64,000 bases of DNA from Lysobacteraceae bacterium (GTDB lineage Bacteria; Pseudomonadota; Gammaproteobacteria; Xanthomonadales; Xanthomonadaceae), in assembly GCA_031263725.1 (NCBI GenBank), contig JAISFF010000073.1, positions 1 to 64,000 of the forward strand, read 5' to 3'. The position numbers and the translations under genes were made by a program. Positions within the stretch are counted from its first letter, which is position 1. Each line of letters opens with the position of its first letter. Under the pieces are notes generated by a model that saw nothing but the letters and a program-made list of their open reading frames with translations, did not search any database and was not told the DNA's origin. Of the stretch, positions 35,663 through 45,624 are shown piece by piece.

Positions 35663-38600
35663 GTGCTGGCACTCGCTTGGGTGGATGAGCGGTCGGAATG
35701 GGCCTGGCCAAAGCGCCGATAGAGCATCGGCAGCAACAGCAGCGTCAATGCGGTCGAGCTGACCAGGCCGCCGATGACGACGGTTGCCAGCGGTCTCTGG
35801 ATTTCGGAACCGGGACCGCTGGCCAGCAGCAATGGCACCAGGCCGAGCGCGGTGATGGTGGCGGTCATCATCACCGGGCGCAGCCGGCGCAGCGCGCCTT
35901 CACGCACCACCAGCTCCATCGGAATGCCTTGCTCGTACAGATGGTTGAAGTGGGTCACCATGACCAGACCGTTGAGCACCGCGATGCCGAGCAGGGCGAT
36001 GAAGCCCACCGAGGCTGGCACCGACAGGTACTGTCCGGAGAGCCACAGGCTGAAGATGCCGCCGACCAGGGCGAACGGCACGTTGCCCAGGATCAGCAGC
36101 GCCTGCCGCGCCGAGCCGAAGGTGGTGAACAGCACGATGAAGATCAGGCCCAGCGCGATCGGCACCACCAGTCCGAGGCGGTCCGCCGCGCGCTGCTGGT
36201 TCTCGAACTGGCCGCCCCATTCGAGGCGGTAGCCGGAGGGCAGCGGCACCGATCCGGCGACGGCCGCGCGCGCTTCCTCGACGAAACCGACCAGGTCGCG
36301 GCCGCCGACGTTGGCCTGGATCAGGGCGAAGCGCGAGCCGTTCTCGTGGCCGACCTTGACCGGCCCTTGCGTCACTTTCATCGTGGCCAGCGATGTCAAC
36401 GGAATCTCGCCTTGGCCGGGACGGGCCAGGCGCAGGTCCTCGAAGCGCGCGGCGGAGTCGCGCACATCGGCGCTGCCGCGGACCAGGATCGGGGTACGGC
36501 GTTCCGGTTCGATCACCTCGCCGGCGGACAATCCTTCCAGTTGCGAGCGCAATTCGTCCTGGACGTTGGCGACCGACAGCCCGGCGCGCCCGGCCGCGCG
36601 CGAATCGACATCGACGCTCAGGTACTGCACGCCTTCGGTGGCCTGGGCCAGCACGTCCTGCGCGCCCGGCAGCGCTTCGATGATGGCGGCGATCCGCTGG
36701 GTCAGTTCGTCCAGCGCATCCAGTTCGGGACCGAAGATCTTGATGGCCAGGTCGCCGCGGCTGCCGGTGAGCATTTCCGAGATGCGCATTTCGATGGGTT
36801 GGGTGAAGCCGTACTCGATGCCGGCGAAATGGGTGTCCATGACCCGACGGATCTCGCCGATCAGCCATTCCTTGTCCTGCACGCGCCAGGTCTGCTTGGG
36901 CGCGAGTTGCAGGAACATGTCGCTTTCGTTGAGCCCCATCGGGTCCAGACCCAGTTCGTCCGAACCCACGCGCGAGACGATGTGCTTGACCTCGGGCAGC
37001 GCCGTCTTGATCGCATGCTCGACCGCCAGATCCTGGTCCAGCGCTGCCTGCAGGCCGATTGACGGCGGTTTCTGCAATTGCAGCAGGATGTCGCCTTCGT
37101 CCATGTTGGGCATGAAGGTCCTGCCGGTGAGCAGGTAGGCGCCGATGCCGACCGCCAGCGCGATTGCGGCGATGCCGATCACGCGCGCGGGATGTCCGAG
37201 CGCGCCTTCCAGCAGCGGGTGATAGATGGCCTCCAGCTTGCGCATCAGCCAGGGTTCGCGGTGCGGGCGCTCCTTCAGGATCAGCGAGGACAGCACCGGC
37301 ACCAGGGTCAGCGACAGGATCAGCGAACTCGCCAGCGCGAAGATGATGGTGACGGCCACCGGCGAGAACATCTTGCCCTCCAGTCCTTCCAGCGTCATCA
37401 GCGGCAGGAAGGTCAGGCAGATGATCAGGATGCCGGAGGCGACCGGTACCGCGACCTCGCGCGTGGCCTCGTAGATCCGGTGCCGTCGCGGCAGGTGCGC
37501 GCCAGCGGCGGAGGGCGTGAGCTGGCTGACCGCGTTCTCGGTCACCACCACCGCGCCATCGACCAGCATGCCGATGGCGATGGCCAGGCCGCCCAGGCTC
37601 ATCAGGTTGGCGCCCTGTCCGGTGATGCGCATCAGCAGGAAGGTGGACAGCGCCGCGAAGGGCAGCATCAGCGCCACGACGATGGCCGCGCGCAGCTCGC
37701 CCAGGAACAGCAGCAACAGGATCATCACCAGAAGGGTGGCTTCAAGCAGCGCTTTCTCGACGGTGCCGACCGCGCGTTCGATCAGGGCGCTGCGATCGTA
37801 GAAGGTCTCGATCTTCACGCCGGGCGGCAGTGTCTGCGAGATTTCGTCCATGCGCGCACGGATCTGTTCCATCAGCGCCGAGGCATCGGCGCCGCGCAGG
37901 GCCACAACGATGCCTTCGACCGCTTCGCCTTCGCCGTCGCGGCTGACCGCGCCATAGCGGGTCAGCGCCTGGATCCTGACTTCGCCGACATCGCTGATGC
38001 GCACCGGCACCGGTCCGGGCCTGATTACGATGTTGCCCAGATCGTCGAGGTTGCGGATGGCGCCTTCGGCGCGAACGATCAGGGTTTCCTCGCCCGCACC
38101 GATGCGGCCGGCGCCATCGTTGCGGTTGTTGGCCTCGATCGCGGCGACCACATCGGTGAACAGCAGGCCGTTGGCGGTCAGCCGTGCGCGGTCGGGAATG
38201 ACGACGAAGGTCTTGACCTCGCCGCCCAGCGCATTGACATCGGCCACGCCCGGGATCGTGCGCAGTGCGGGACGGATGGTCCAGTCCAGCAGCGTGCGCT
38301 TTTCGGTCAGGCTCAGGCCGGCGCCTTCGATGGTGAACATGAAGATGTCCGACAGCGGTGTCGAGATCGGCGCGAGGCCGCCGCTGACGCTGGTGGGCAG
38401 CGAACCGGCGACGTTGGAGTAGCGTTCGGCGACCTGCTGCCGCGCCCAGTAGAGGTCGGTGCCTTCGGCGAAGTCCAGGGTGATGTCGGCGATGGCGTAT
38501 TTCGCGGTGGAGCGCAGCATGGTGCCGCTGGGCACGCCCAGTAGCTCCATTTCCAGCGGCGCGATCACTCTCGACTCGACTTCCTCCGGGGTCATGCCCG

Positions 38601-38760
38601 GTGCCTTGAGGATCAGCTTGACCTGGGTCGGCGCGATGTCGGGATAGGCGTCGATGGGCAGGCGCGAGAATGCGACCGCTCCGGAAATCAGTACCGTGAC
38701 GGCTCCCAGCAACACCAGTACGCGCTGGCGCAGCGAGAATTCGATCAGTCTGGCGAGCAT
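35659..38760 (-). CDS. Heavy-metal RND efflux pump (CzcA family)
   Basis: A 1033-residue inner-membrane pump. It starts MLARLIEFSLRQRVLVLLGA, typical of the HME branch, and has IDAYPDIAPTQVKL, YARQQVAERYSNV-like periplasmic motifs (here YWARQQVAERYSNV) and 12 membrane helices. In TM4 the sequence is LAIAIGMLVDGAVVVTEN. The DG and EN residues of the CzcA-type motif are present, but the first Asp (DFG in CzcA) is replaced by Gly, so metal specificity may differ from Co/Zn/Cd. It exports divalent metal to the outside with the adaptor (7 bp upstream) and CzcC-like channel encoded in the same operon. Confidence 0.9.
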   Translation of the reverse strand: MLARLIEFSLRQRVLVLLGAVTVLISGAVAFSRLPIDAYPDIAPTQVKLILKAPGMTPEEVESRVIAPLEMELLGVPSGTMLRSTAKYAIADITLDFAEGTDLYWARQQVAERYSNVAGSLPTSVSGGLAPISTPLSDIFMFTIEGAGLSLTEKRTLLDWTIRPALRTIPGVADVNALGGEVKTFVVIPDRARLTANGLLFTDVVAAIEANNRNDGAGRIGAGEETLIVRAEGAIRNLDDLGNIVIRPGPVPVRISDVGEVRIQALTRYGAVSRDGEGEAVEGIVVALRGADASALMEQIRARMDEISQTLPPGVKIETFYDRSALIERAVGTVEKALLEATLLVMILLLLFLGELRAAIVVALMLPFAALSTFLLMRITGQGANLMSLGGLAIAIGMLVDGAVVVTENAVSQLTPSAAGAHLPRRHRIYEATREVAVPVASGILIICLTFLPLMTLEGLEGKMFSPVAVTIIFALASSLILSLTLVPVLSSLILKERPHREPWLMRKLEAIYHPLLEGALGHPARVIGIAAIALAVGIGAYLLTGRTFMPNMDEGDILLQLQKPPSIGLQAALDQDLAVEHAIKTALPEVKHIVSRVGSDELGLDPMGLNESDMFLQLAPKQTWRVQDKEWLIGEIRRVMDTHFAGIEYGFTQPIEMRISEMLTGSRGDLAIKIFGPELDALDELTQRIAAIIEALPGAQDVLAQATEGVQYLSVDVDSRAAGRAGLSVANVQDELRSQLEGLSAGEVIEPERRTPILVRGSADVRDSAARFEDLRLARPGQGEIPLTSLATMKVTQGPVKVGHENGSRFALIQANVGGRDLVGFVEEARAAVAGSVPLPSGYRLEWGGQFENQQRAADRLGLVVPIALGLIFIVLFTTFGSARQALLILGNVPFALVGGIFSLWLSGQYLSVPASVGFIALLGIAVLNGLVMVTHFNHLYEQGIPMELVVREGALRRLRPVMMTATITALGLVPLLLASGPGSEIQRPLATVVIGGLVSSTALTLLLLPMLYRRFGQAHSDRSSTQASAST

Positions 38761-38766
38761 CGGGCC

Positions 38767-39918
38767 TTACTCCGCCGGAACCAGCGATTTCAGCGCAACC
38801 GTGCCGCGGGTGACGACATCGGCGCCCGCCTGCAGGCCTTTTCCGCGGACCACGGCCAGTGCGTCGCTGCCTCCCAGCCGCTCGACCGCGACGGCGCGGT
38901 AGTCGCACCCTTCCTGCACGTAGAGGACCGAACGTTCTCCCTGCGGCAGCAATGCGTTGTCGGGAACGGTGACCGCGCCCGCGGGGACCGGCAGCATCAG
39001 CGTGACGTTGAACTGCTGGCCCGCCACGAAACGGCTGTTCTCGGCCAGGTGCGCACGCACCCGCAGGCTCTGGCTGGCGGCGTCGGTATCGGCGCCGACC
39101 GCGGCGACTTCGGCGCGGCTGCCGTCGGGCAGCAGTACGGGCAGACCGATGGTCAGCGCGTCGTCGGTCCGCACCGGCACGTTGAAGATGATGTCGATCT
39201 GGCCGGAATCGGCGATGACGAAGGCGCTGTCCATGGCCGCCAGTGCCTGTCCCGGTGCGACGCCGCGACGCAGGACGCGGCCGGACATCGTCGCCAGCAA
39301 TTCGTACTCTCCGGGCTGGCCGTCGCCGATGATGCGCAGGTTGGCCATCGTGCCCTGGGCCTGGCGCAGACCGTCGTGCGCCAGCGACGCGCGCAGGCGC
39401 GTCTGCTCGTAGCGGGATGCCGGAATGATGCCTTCGCTCAGCAATTGCGAATCGCGGCTGGCCTGCTGTGCCGCCGCGCGGGCTTCGCTGTTGGCATTGG
39501 CCAGCTCCATCTGCGCGGCGAGCAGGTCGCGGCTCTGGATGCGGGCCATCGGCTGTCCCCGTGCGACCGTGGCGCCATCATCGACCAGTACCCGTGTAAC
39601 CACACCCGCGTAGGGGATCACCACCTGGGTACTGGCATCGAGTGGCGCCTGCGTTTCCGCCGCCAGTCCTGGCAACGGCAACGCACTGGCTGCCGCGGCT
39701 TTGGCGGTTTCGATGCCCAGGCCCAATACCTGGTTTTCGGTGAGGGTGACACTGCCCGGCGCATTGCTGAGCACGGCTTCGACGGCCTCGCCGGCATGGT
39801 TGCCGCCGCGACCGAGCAGGATGCAGGCGATACCGGCGATCAGCGCGATCATGGCCAGGATCAGGAACACGCGCAGTGCGCGTGCGTTCTTCATCGATTC
39901 GCTTGCTGTGGGTGTCAT
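38767..39918 (-). CDS. RND efflux periplasmic adaptor (CzcB-like)
   Basis: A 383-residue membrane-fusion protein anchored by an N-terminal helix (FLILAMIALIAGIACILLG, ~residues 19-37). Motifs include IPYAGVVTRVLVDDGATVARGQPMARI, a helical hairpin region (SEARAAAQQASRDSQLLSEG), LLATMSGRVLRRGVAPGQAL (second lipoyl half) and a beta-barrel with VRAHLAENSRFVAGQ. It is the first gene of the metal-efflux operon, directly before the pump gene (6 bp). ATG 39918 is used; a Met at residue 9 is possible. Confidence 0.88.
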   Translation of the reverse strand: MTPTASESMKNARALRVFLILAMIALIAGIACILLGRGGNHAGEAVEAVLSNAPGSVTLTENQVLGLGIETAKAAAASALPLPGLAAETQAPLDASTQVVIPYAGVVTRVLVDDGATVARGQPMARIQSRDLLAAQMELANANSEARAAAQQASRDSQLLSEGIIPASRYEQTRLRASLAHDGLRQAQGTMANLRIIGDGQPGEYELLATMSGRVLRRGVAPGQALAAMDSAFVIADSGQIDIIFNVPVRTDDALTIGLPVLLPDGSRAEVAAVGADTDAASQSLRVRAHLAENSRFVAGQQFNVTLMLPVPAGAVTVPDNALLPQGERSVLYVQEGCDYRAVAVERLGGSDALAVVRGKGLQAGADVVTRGTVALKSLVPAE

Positions 39919-40117
39919 CGTTCGCTCGGTTCGGTGATGGATGCGTCGCCCTCCGCACGCATGCGGAAATGGAGACGGTGCCGCGTTGCGCCCCGGGGGG
40001 GCGAGTGCGGACGAGGATGGCCGCCGCAGCTTTCAGATCGCTTTGGGAAATGCCGGCCTGATCGAAACGAAGATGGAAGTGCGATGCAATGCGCACTGGA
40101 AAACAGTGTTCGTGACC

Positions 40118-40133
40118 GTAATGACGAGGTTAC
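40118..40133 (-). promoter_or_regulatory. Dyad between sensor kinase and efflux operon
   Basis: GTAA-N8-TTAC (GTAATGACGAGGTTAC) overlaps the kinase stop codon, about 200 bp upstream of the CzcB-like gene. Response regulators of metal systems bind short direct or inverted repeats in front of the efflux genes. That this is the regulator's box is a guess. Confidence 0.25.
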
Positions 40134-41509
40134 AACGACGGGAATGCGCCCAACCCGACCCGCAGGCGCCCTGCGCGCAGGCGGAACCGCAGGCGCAGCC
40201 CCAGAGCGTGCGCGAATTCCGAGGCCAGGGCCAGCCCCAGGCCGGCGTGCTGTGCGGTGCCGCCTTGTTCGTTCTTGCGCCAGAAGCGTGCGCCCATGCG
40301 CGCGAGATCGGCTTCGGTCAGTTCGCTGGCTTCGTTTTCCAGGCAGATCCATCCGCCGTCGCTATCGTTTTCGATCACGCAATCGATGCGGCTGCCTTCC
40401 GGTGCGTATTCGATGGCGTTGTGCAGCAGGTTGCTCAATATGCGTTCCAGCACCGCCTCGTCGCTGCGGGTCCAGGACTGGTCGGGAACGTCGAGGCGTA
40501 TTTCGAGCTGCTTTGCCTCGGCGCCATGTCGCTGAAGCCCGATCATGTCGCGCGTCGATGCGCTCAGGTCCAGTGGGTCGAAGGACGGTTGCTCCTGGCC
40601 GGATTCGTAACGGGCCATCATCAGCAAGGTGTCGACCACACCCTGCATGCGCTCGGTGCTGGCGATGGCGGTGACCAGTCCGTTGCGGATCACTCCGGGA
40701 TCGTCCTGTTGCAGCGCGACCTCGGCGGTGGTGCGGATTTCGCTCAGCGGCGTGCGCAGCTCGTGGGCGATGTCGCGGGAGAAGTGGCGCTCGCGCTCGA
40801 TGGCTTCGTACAGCCGGCTGATGCCGATGTTGAAGGCCTGCACGAATGGCGCCAGCTCCTGCGGCAGATCGTTGTCGTTCGGCACATGCGGCGTATTCGG
40901 ATCGAGCCTGGCGATGCGCCGGCCTTCCCGCAGCAGCGGCTTGAACGCCAGGCGCAGAAGCAGGTAGCTGAAAGCGACGGCGATGATGGTGGCCAGCACG
41001 ATCGCCAGCATGATGGTGAAGTGCAGGCGGCGCTCGCTGCGGTCCCAGCTTTCCCGTTCGCTGGCCACCACCAGCAGGTAGCGCTGATGCGTGTCCGGAT
41101 AGCGCTGGTGCAGGGCAATGGCACGGCCGGCATGGCCATCGGGCAGGTTCAGGTTGTAGTACAGCGCCACTTCCGAATGCCGCGGCGGCCGGCGCAGCGG
41201 AATGCCGTGGCTGTTCGGCGACATCAACACCGGATCTCCGCGTTTGTAGAGGGTGAAGAATTCGGCACGTTCGTGGCGGGCGTATTCCGGCAACCATTGC
41301 GCCACGACCATCGTTTCGGCCGCGGGAAGGTGGCTGGCGATGGTGTGGGCGCGGATCAGCAGCGCATTGTCCATGCGTTCGTACATCTCGCGGTCGACCT
41401 CGTAATCGACCACGATGAACAGCGAGGTCAGCACCAGCCCGATGGTCAGCGACAGGCCGATGACCAGGTATCTGCGGATCGACCAGCGCCCGGGCCTATT
41501 CGAGGACAT
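40130..41509 (-). CDS. Sensor histidine kinase of a metal-type two-component system
   Basis: A 459-residue kinase: TM1 (YLVIGLSLTIGLVLTSLFIVV), a periplasmic sensor domain of ~130 residues, TM2 (FTIMLAIVLATIIAVAFSYLL), HAMP-like linker, the phosphorylation site in ERERHFSRDIAHELRTPLSE, N-box LSNLLHNAIEYAPEG, and a final ATPase region with GLGLALASEFA. It should phosphorylate the response regulator encoded upstream, whose gene it overlaps by 14 bp, and so control the adjacent metal-efflux operon. The periplasmic ligand is not known, but Zn, Cd, Co or Cu are likely. Confidence 0.9.
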   Translation of the reverse strand: MSSNRPGRWSIRRYLVIGLSLTIGLVLTSLFIVVDYEVDREMYERMDNALLIRAHTIASHLPAAETMVVAQWLPEYARHERAEFFTLYKRGDPVLMSPNSHGIPLRRPPRHSEVALYYNLNLPDGHAGRAIALHQRYPDTHQRYLLVVASERESWDRSERRLHFTIMLAIVLATIIAVAFSYLLLRLAFKPLLREGRRIARLDPNTPHVPNDNDLPQELAPFVQAFNIGISRLYEAIERERHFSRDIAHELRTPLSEIRTTAEVALQQDDPGVIRNGLVTAIASTERMQGVVDTLLMMARYESGQEQPSFDPLDLSASTRDMIGLQRHGAEAKQLEIRLDVPDQSWTRSDEAVLERILSNLLHNAIEYAPEGSRIDCVIENDSDGGWICLENEASELTEADLARMGARFWRKNEQGGTAQHAGLGLALASEFAHALGLRLRFRLRAGRLRVGLGAFPSL

Positions 41510-42161
41510 ACCCGAATCCGCGCCGGGTCTGGATCAGGTCGCCCGCGCCGAACTTGCCCAGCTTGCCGCGCAGCGTGCTGACGATGACTTCGATCACCTT
41601 GTCCGAAGCGCCGCTGTTGCTGTCGTACAGGCGCTCGAAGATCTGCGGACGGGAAAATACCTGGCCGGGGTGCCGCAGCAGCAGTTCCAGCAGGCCGTAC
41701 TCCTTGGGCGTCAGGCCCAGGTCCTGTCCGCGCCAGCGCACGCGGCGGCTGCGCGGATCGATCTCCAGATCGCCGCGGGTCATGACCGCGGGCGCTTCCT
41801 GCGGCGAGCGGCGCCCGAGGGCGCGCAGGCGCGCCAGCAGCTCGTCCAGCGCGAACGGCTTGACCAGATAATCGTCGGCGCCGGCATCGAGCGCGGCGAC
41901 GCGATCCTTGATCTGGTCGCGCGCCGACAGGATCAGCACGTTCGGATTCGCATCGAGCGCGCGGATATCGCGCAGAACCTCGAAGCCACTGCGCTTGGGC
42001 AGCATCAGGTCGAGCACGACCAGGTCGTAGGGGTAACGCGAAAGGTATTCCAACGCGATTTCGCCATCGGCCGCGTGGTCGCAGATGTAGCCTTCCCGCG
42101 CCAGGCTGTCCAGCAGCGCCTGGCTCAGCGGCACGGAGTCTTCGACGATCAGCAGGCGCAT
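41496..42161 (-). CDS. OmpR-family response regulator
   Basis: A 221-residue regulator. The receiver domain has the acidic pair at the start (LLIVEDSVPL), the phosphoacceptor Asp in LVVLDLMLPKRSGFEVL, the switch residues ILSARDQ and the Lys of YLVKPFALDEL. The winged-helix output domain contains LTPKEYGLLELLLRHPGQVFSR and a final VIQTRRGFGYVLE-type end (DLIQTRRGFGYVLE). The overlapping kinase gene and the efflux operon downstream suggest that it activates metal efflux. Confidence 0.92.
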   Translation of the reverse strand: MRLLIVEDSVPLSQALLDSLAREGYICDHAADGEIALEYLSRYPYDLVVLDLMLPKRSGFEVLRDIRALDANPNVLILSARDQIKDRVAALDAGADDYLVKPFALDELLARLRALGRRSPQEAPAVMTRGDLEIDPRSRRVRWRGQDLGLTPKEYGLLELLLRHPGQVFSRPQIFERLYDSNSGASDKVIEVIVSTLRGKLGKFGAGDLIQTRRGFGYVLE

Positions 42162-42170
42162 GGCGGATAC

Positions 42171-42833
42171 CTATTGCTGGGACGGGTCGGCCCGATGCGG
42201 GCCGGCGGGCTTGGCATTGCCGGCATTCGCTCCGCCCGCATCGCGGTCGGTTTCGCTCTGCCCGGGTTCTTCCTGGTAGCGCGAGTAGCTGCATCCGACC
42301 AGTGTCCTGCCCGGATGCGAGGCCACATTTGAAACGGTGAGCACCGCCGAGGCGATGATGCCGGTGGGCCTGCCGGTCGCGGGATCGACCATGTCCTCGC
42401 TGCTCACTTCCTTGCCGAGCATGACCTTTTCCGGCGTGTCGATGCCTTCGTCGAGTTTCAGTTCGCGGGCCAGGACTCTCGGGTCCGGCAGGTCCAGGAT
42501 GGCGAATGCCGCATCGCCGGAGAAGGCGAGGTGATCGGTCCGGTGGCCGAAAACGGTGACCGGCTGGGTCAGGCGGTACTCGCTCATGAACATGTTGGCG
42601 CGCGGCAGCGGCTGCCAGCCGATCGAAACCGCCTTCAGCGGCTGCATCAGGATCGGCAGGACGGTCTGGAACTCGTCGTGGCCCAGCCGGCATTCGACCA
42701 GTGCCGCCATGTCGATCCGGGAGATGGCGGCGGTATCCGCCGCCTCAATCGGCGGTGTTTGCTGCGCCGGTTGCGCGAGCGCGGACAGCGGCAGCAGCAG
42801 GGATGACAGGAGCAGCGATCGGATCGAAGACAT
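42171..42833 (-). CDS. Secreted protein of unknown function
   Basis: A 220-residue protein with a signal peptide (SLLLSSLLLPLSALAQP, cleavage near residue 20). The mature part has VECRLGHDEFQTVLPIL, FSGDAAFAILDLPDP and LVGCSYSRYQEEPG, with two Cys that could pair, and a polar Gly/Pro-rich tail. I do not recognise the family. ATG 42833 is 4 bp after the ybeY stop, so it likely sits in that operon, and it stops 9 bp before the response regulator start. Start chosen because it begins MSSIRS and gives a clean signal; the longer frame upstream overlaps ybeY. Confidence 0.7.
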   Translation of the reverse strand: MSSIRSLLLSSLLLPLSALAQPAQQTPPIEAADTAAISRIDMAALVECRLGHDEFQTVLPILMQPLKAVSIGWQPLPRANMFMSEYRLTQPVTVFGHRTDHLAFSGDAAFAILDLPDPRVLARELKLDEGIDTPEKVMLGKEVSSEDMVDPATGRPTGIIASAVLTVSNVASHPGRTLVGCSYSRYQEEPGQSETDRDAGGANAGNAKPAGPHRADPSQQ

Positions 42834-42837
42834 GGGT

Positions 42838-43308
42838 TCAGCGCTCGCGGTAGGGATCGGGAATGTCCAGGCGCGACAGTATTTCGCGTTCGAGCTGTTC
42901 CATCCGTTCCGCTGCGTCGTGTTCCCGATGATCCCAGCCCAGCAGATGCAGCACGCCGTGAACCGTGAGATGCGCATAGTGATGCGCCAGCGGTTTGCGC
43001 TGCTCCTCGGCCTCGCGGGCGACCACCGGCGCGCACAGCGCCAGATCGCCGAGCAGCGGCAGATCCAGGCCTTCGGGAAGCTCGGCGGGAAAGCTCAGCA
43101 CATTGGTGGCGTAGTCCTTGCCGCGATAGCGGTGATTCAGGTCGCGGCCTTCCTCGGCGTCCACCAGCCGGATGGACAGCTCGGCGGGGTGCCTGCGTTT
43201 CTGCAACGCCGCTTCGGCCCAGCGCCGCAGGCTGGCTGGCGCCGGCAGGCCGGCGCGGGGAAGGCCGTAGCTCACGGCCAGATCGAGCATCACCGGATAC
43301 GTCTTCAT
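42838..43308 (-). CDS. ybeY: rRNA maturation endoribonuclease YbeY
   Basis: A 156-residue metalloenzyme for 16S rRNA 3'-end maturation and ribosome quality control. The zinc motif H-x3-H-x5-H is in [15 protein letters not shown]; the conserved Arg/Asn elements ([14 protein letters not shown]) are present. The start ATG 43308 overlaps the phoH stop codon (ATGA), as expected for the phoH-ybeY pair. corC, usually next, is instead 9.3 kb away. Confidence 0.93.
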   Translation of the reverse strand: MKTYPVMLDLAVSYGLPRAGLPAPASLRRWAEAALQKRRHPAELSIRLVDAEEGRDLNHRYRGKDYATNVLSFPAELPEGLDLPLLGDLALCAPVVAREAEEQRKPLAHHYAHLTVHGVLHLLGWDHREHDAAERMEQLEREILSRLDIPDPYRER

Positions 43309-44291
43309 GTCGGATCTTCCCGCGCCGGGCGCATCGCATCGCGCCGGTCGTAGGCGCTGACGATGCGGGCGACCAACGGATGCCGGACCACATCGCGCGA
43401 TTCGAACAAGGTGAAGCTGACGCCTTCGACGCCGCGCAGCACTTCGATGGCATCGCGCAGCCCTGATTTGACGTGCTTGGGCAGGTCGGTCTGGGTCATG
43501 TCGCCAGTGATCACCGCCGTGCTGCCAAAGCCCAGGCGGGTCAGGAACATTTTCATCTGCTCGATGGTGGTGTTCTGGGCTTCGTCCAGGATCACGAAGG
43601 CATCGTTGAGCGTGCGGCCGCGCATATACGCCAGCGGTGCGATTTCGATGACGTTCTTCTCCAGCAGCTTGGCGACCCGGTCCACGCCCAGCATTTCGTA
43701 CAGGGCGTCGTACAGCGGGCGCAGATAGGGATCGACCTTCTGCGACAGGTCACCGGGCAGGAAGCCGAGCTTTTCGCCGGCTTCGACCGCCGGGCGCACC
43801 AGGATCAGACGCTGCACCCGCGACTCGTTCAAGGCCTCCACGGCGCAGGCGACGGCGAGGAAAGTCTTGCCGGTGCCGGCGGGGCCGACGCCGAAATTGA
43901 TGTCGTGGGTGACGATGGAATGCAGGTATTTGCTCTGGTTGGCGCCGCGCCCGCGCACCATGCCACGCTTGACCTTGATCGCGACTTCCTGTGGCGCGTA
44001 ACCGCCGGTGGCGATCCGATCGACATTGGCGTCGTTGAGCCGCAAGTGGATCGCGTGACGGTCGAAAGCGGCGTGCTCGGTCTCGGCGTACAGCGTGCGC
44101 AGCAGCTTTTCCGCCGCTGCGATCGCAGCGGATTCGCCGCCGATCCGGAAAACCGCGCCGCGGTTGGCGATCTGGACGCCCAACCGCAGTTCGATCTGGC
44201 GCAGATGCTCGTCGAACGGTCCGGCCAGATTGGCCAGGCGTTCGTTGTCCTCGGGTTCCAGGGTGAAGTTGCGTTGTGATTCTTTGCTCAT
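43305..44291 (-). CDS. ybeZ: PhoH family ATPase (YbeZ-like)
   Basis: A 328-residue protein with a KH-like N-terminal region and a RecA-like ATPase: Walker A in [15 protein letters not shown], Walker B in [10 protein letters not shown], and [12 protein letters not shown]. It is implicated in RNA handling together with YbeY. It starts [16 protein letters not shown], and is the first gene of the cluster on the minus strand, with a 4-bp overlap to ybeY. The upstream 450 bp contain no gene on the same strand. Confidence 0.93.
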   Translation of the reverse strand: MSKESQRNFTLEPEDNERLANLAGPFDEHLRQIELRLGVQIANRGAVFRIGGESAAIAAAEKLLRTLYAETEHAAFDRHAIHLRLNDANVDRIATGGYAPQEVAIKVKRGMVRGRGANQSKYLHSIVTHDINFGVGPAGTGKTFLAVACAVEALNESRVQRLILVRPAVEAGEKLGFLPGDLSQKVDPYLRPLYDALYEMLGVDRVAKLLEKNVIEIAPLAYMRGRTLNDAFVILDEAQNTTIEQMKMFLTRLGFGSTAVITGDMTQTDLPKHVKSGLRDAIEVLRGVEGVSFTLFESRDVVRHPLVARIVSAYDRRDAMRPAREDPT

Positions 44292-44739
44292 CGATGCGGC
44301 GCGTGTTTTTCTGCAGGAGCGGCGGAAAAGGCCGCGATGCGCGCAAGGTTAGCGCGCTACGGAAGACTAGGCCAATCGATGGCGCGGCCGCAGCCGGCAG
44401 GCGTCTTTTCCGGGATCGCGGTGGGGATGCCCGTCCGCAATGGCGGGAATGCGTCCGCGGCGAACCCGGATGCCGGGAGATCGAAGCGACCGGGTGGGGT
44501 ATCCGGGAGCGGGGAAAGTGCGAATCCAGGGGTGCGGATATCCTCCATGTGGGGTTATGCTTCCGGTCTGTTTCGTTTCGCCGGTCCGGGAGCATGGGGA
44601 GGAGGGGTCTTCCCTGTCGGCCGGTCTGGCTTTGCGGCCAATCTGGCCGTTCGGGTAAACCGATCCGGGGAAGACATCGGCGGGCGATGTCTTGTGGCGG
44701 CTTCCCATGGGGCATGACGATTGGAGTCTGGAGAGCGGA
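44292..44739. other. Divergent intergenic region, no gene seen
   Basis: About 450 bp between phoH (minus) and the universal stress gene (plus), so it should contain both promoters. Open frames on either strand here have no ribosome-binding sites or familiar motifs. I see no RNA gene. A G-rich stretch lies around 44470-44530. Confidence 0.4.
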
Positions 44740-45624
44740 ATGGTGACGAGACCGGCGTATCAGAAGAACAAGCAGGTGCTGGCGGCGATCGACCTCTCGC
44801 ACTACGCCATCAGCGTGGCGGACTGCGCGGCCTGGGCCGCGTCGCAGCTCAAGGCGCCGTTGCAGCTGTTGAACATCGCCGACCGCTCCGTGAAGGACTC
44901 CCTGCACGAGCTGCGTGGCGGCATGAGCGAGAAGGCGCTGCAACTGCTGCTCGACGAACTGATGAGCCAGGACGAGAGCAACCCCAAGCCGCTGGGCAAG
45001 CAGCATGGGCGCGCGCTGTTGCAGGCACTGTTCGAGCGGGTGGTCGCCGGTTACGGAATCCAGCCGCAGATCCAGCAGTGCCAGGGCAAGCTGATCGACA
45101 TCCTGATGGACGCGCAGGACGAGACCGGCCTTTGCGTGCTGGGCAAACGCGGCGAGACGGCGGATTACAGCAAGGGCAACCTGGGCAGCAACCTGGAGGC
45201 GGCGATACGCGGACTGCAATGCCCGGTGCTGGTGGCCTCGCGCAACTTCAAGCCGGTCCGGCGCTTCCTGATCGCCTTCGACGGCAGCCCGAGCACGCGC
45301 AAATGCATCGAGCTGGTTTGCAGCAATACGCTGGTGAAAGGCGCCGAATGCGATCTGCTGATGGTGGCCGATACCCCCAGCAACGAGCAGCAGTTGGATC
45401 TGGAGTGGGCCAAGCAGCGCCTGCAGATGGGCGGATTCCGCGCCAATGCCTGGGTGGCCTCGGGCAGCCCGGAAGTGGCCATCGCGCAGCAGATCGAAGC
45501 CAACCGTGTCGACCTGCTGGCGATGGGCGCATATGGCCATTCGCGCCTGCGCACCATGTTCGCGGGCAGTACCACCAGCCGTATCCTGCGCACCTGTCTG
45601 GTGCCGGTGCTGGTGGTGCGTTGA
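44740..45624 (+). CDS. Universal stress protein, tandem-domain (UspE-like)
   Basis: A 294-residue protein with two UspA-type domains. The first starts with VLAAIDLSHYAISVAD and ends near CPVLVASRNFKPV. The second has FLIAFDGSPSTRKCIELV and the nucleotide-binding end loop MGAYGHSRLRTMFAGSTTSRIL, followed by the last strand TCLVPVLVVR. The G-2x-G-9x-G(S/T) pattern is best preserved in the second domain, which therefore probably binds ATP. It may help survival in stationary or starvation conditions. Start ATG 44740 follows GGAGAGCGG; an earlier start at 44692 is weaker. Confidence 0.88.
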   Translation: MVTRPAYQKNKQVLAAIDLSHYAISVADCAAWAASQLKAPLQLLNIADRSVKDSLHELRGGMSEKALQLLLDELMSQDESNPKPLGKQHGRALLQALFERVVAGYGIQPQIQQCQGKLIDILMDAQDETGLCVLGKRGETADYSKGNLGSNLEAAIRGLQCPVLVASRNFKPVRRFLIAFDGSPSTRKCIELVCSNTLVKGAECDLLMVADTPSNEQQLDLEWAKQRLQMGGFRANAWVASGSPEVAIAQQIEANRVDLLAMGAYGHSRLRTMFAGSTTSRILRTCLVPVLVVR

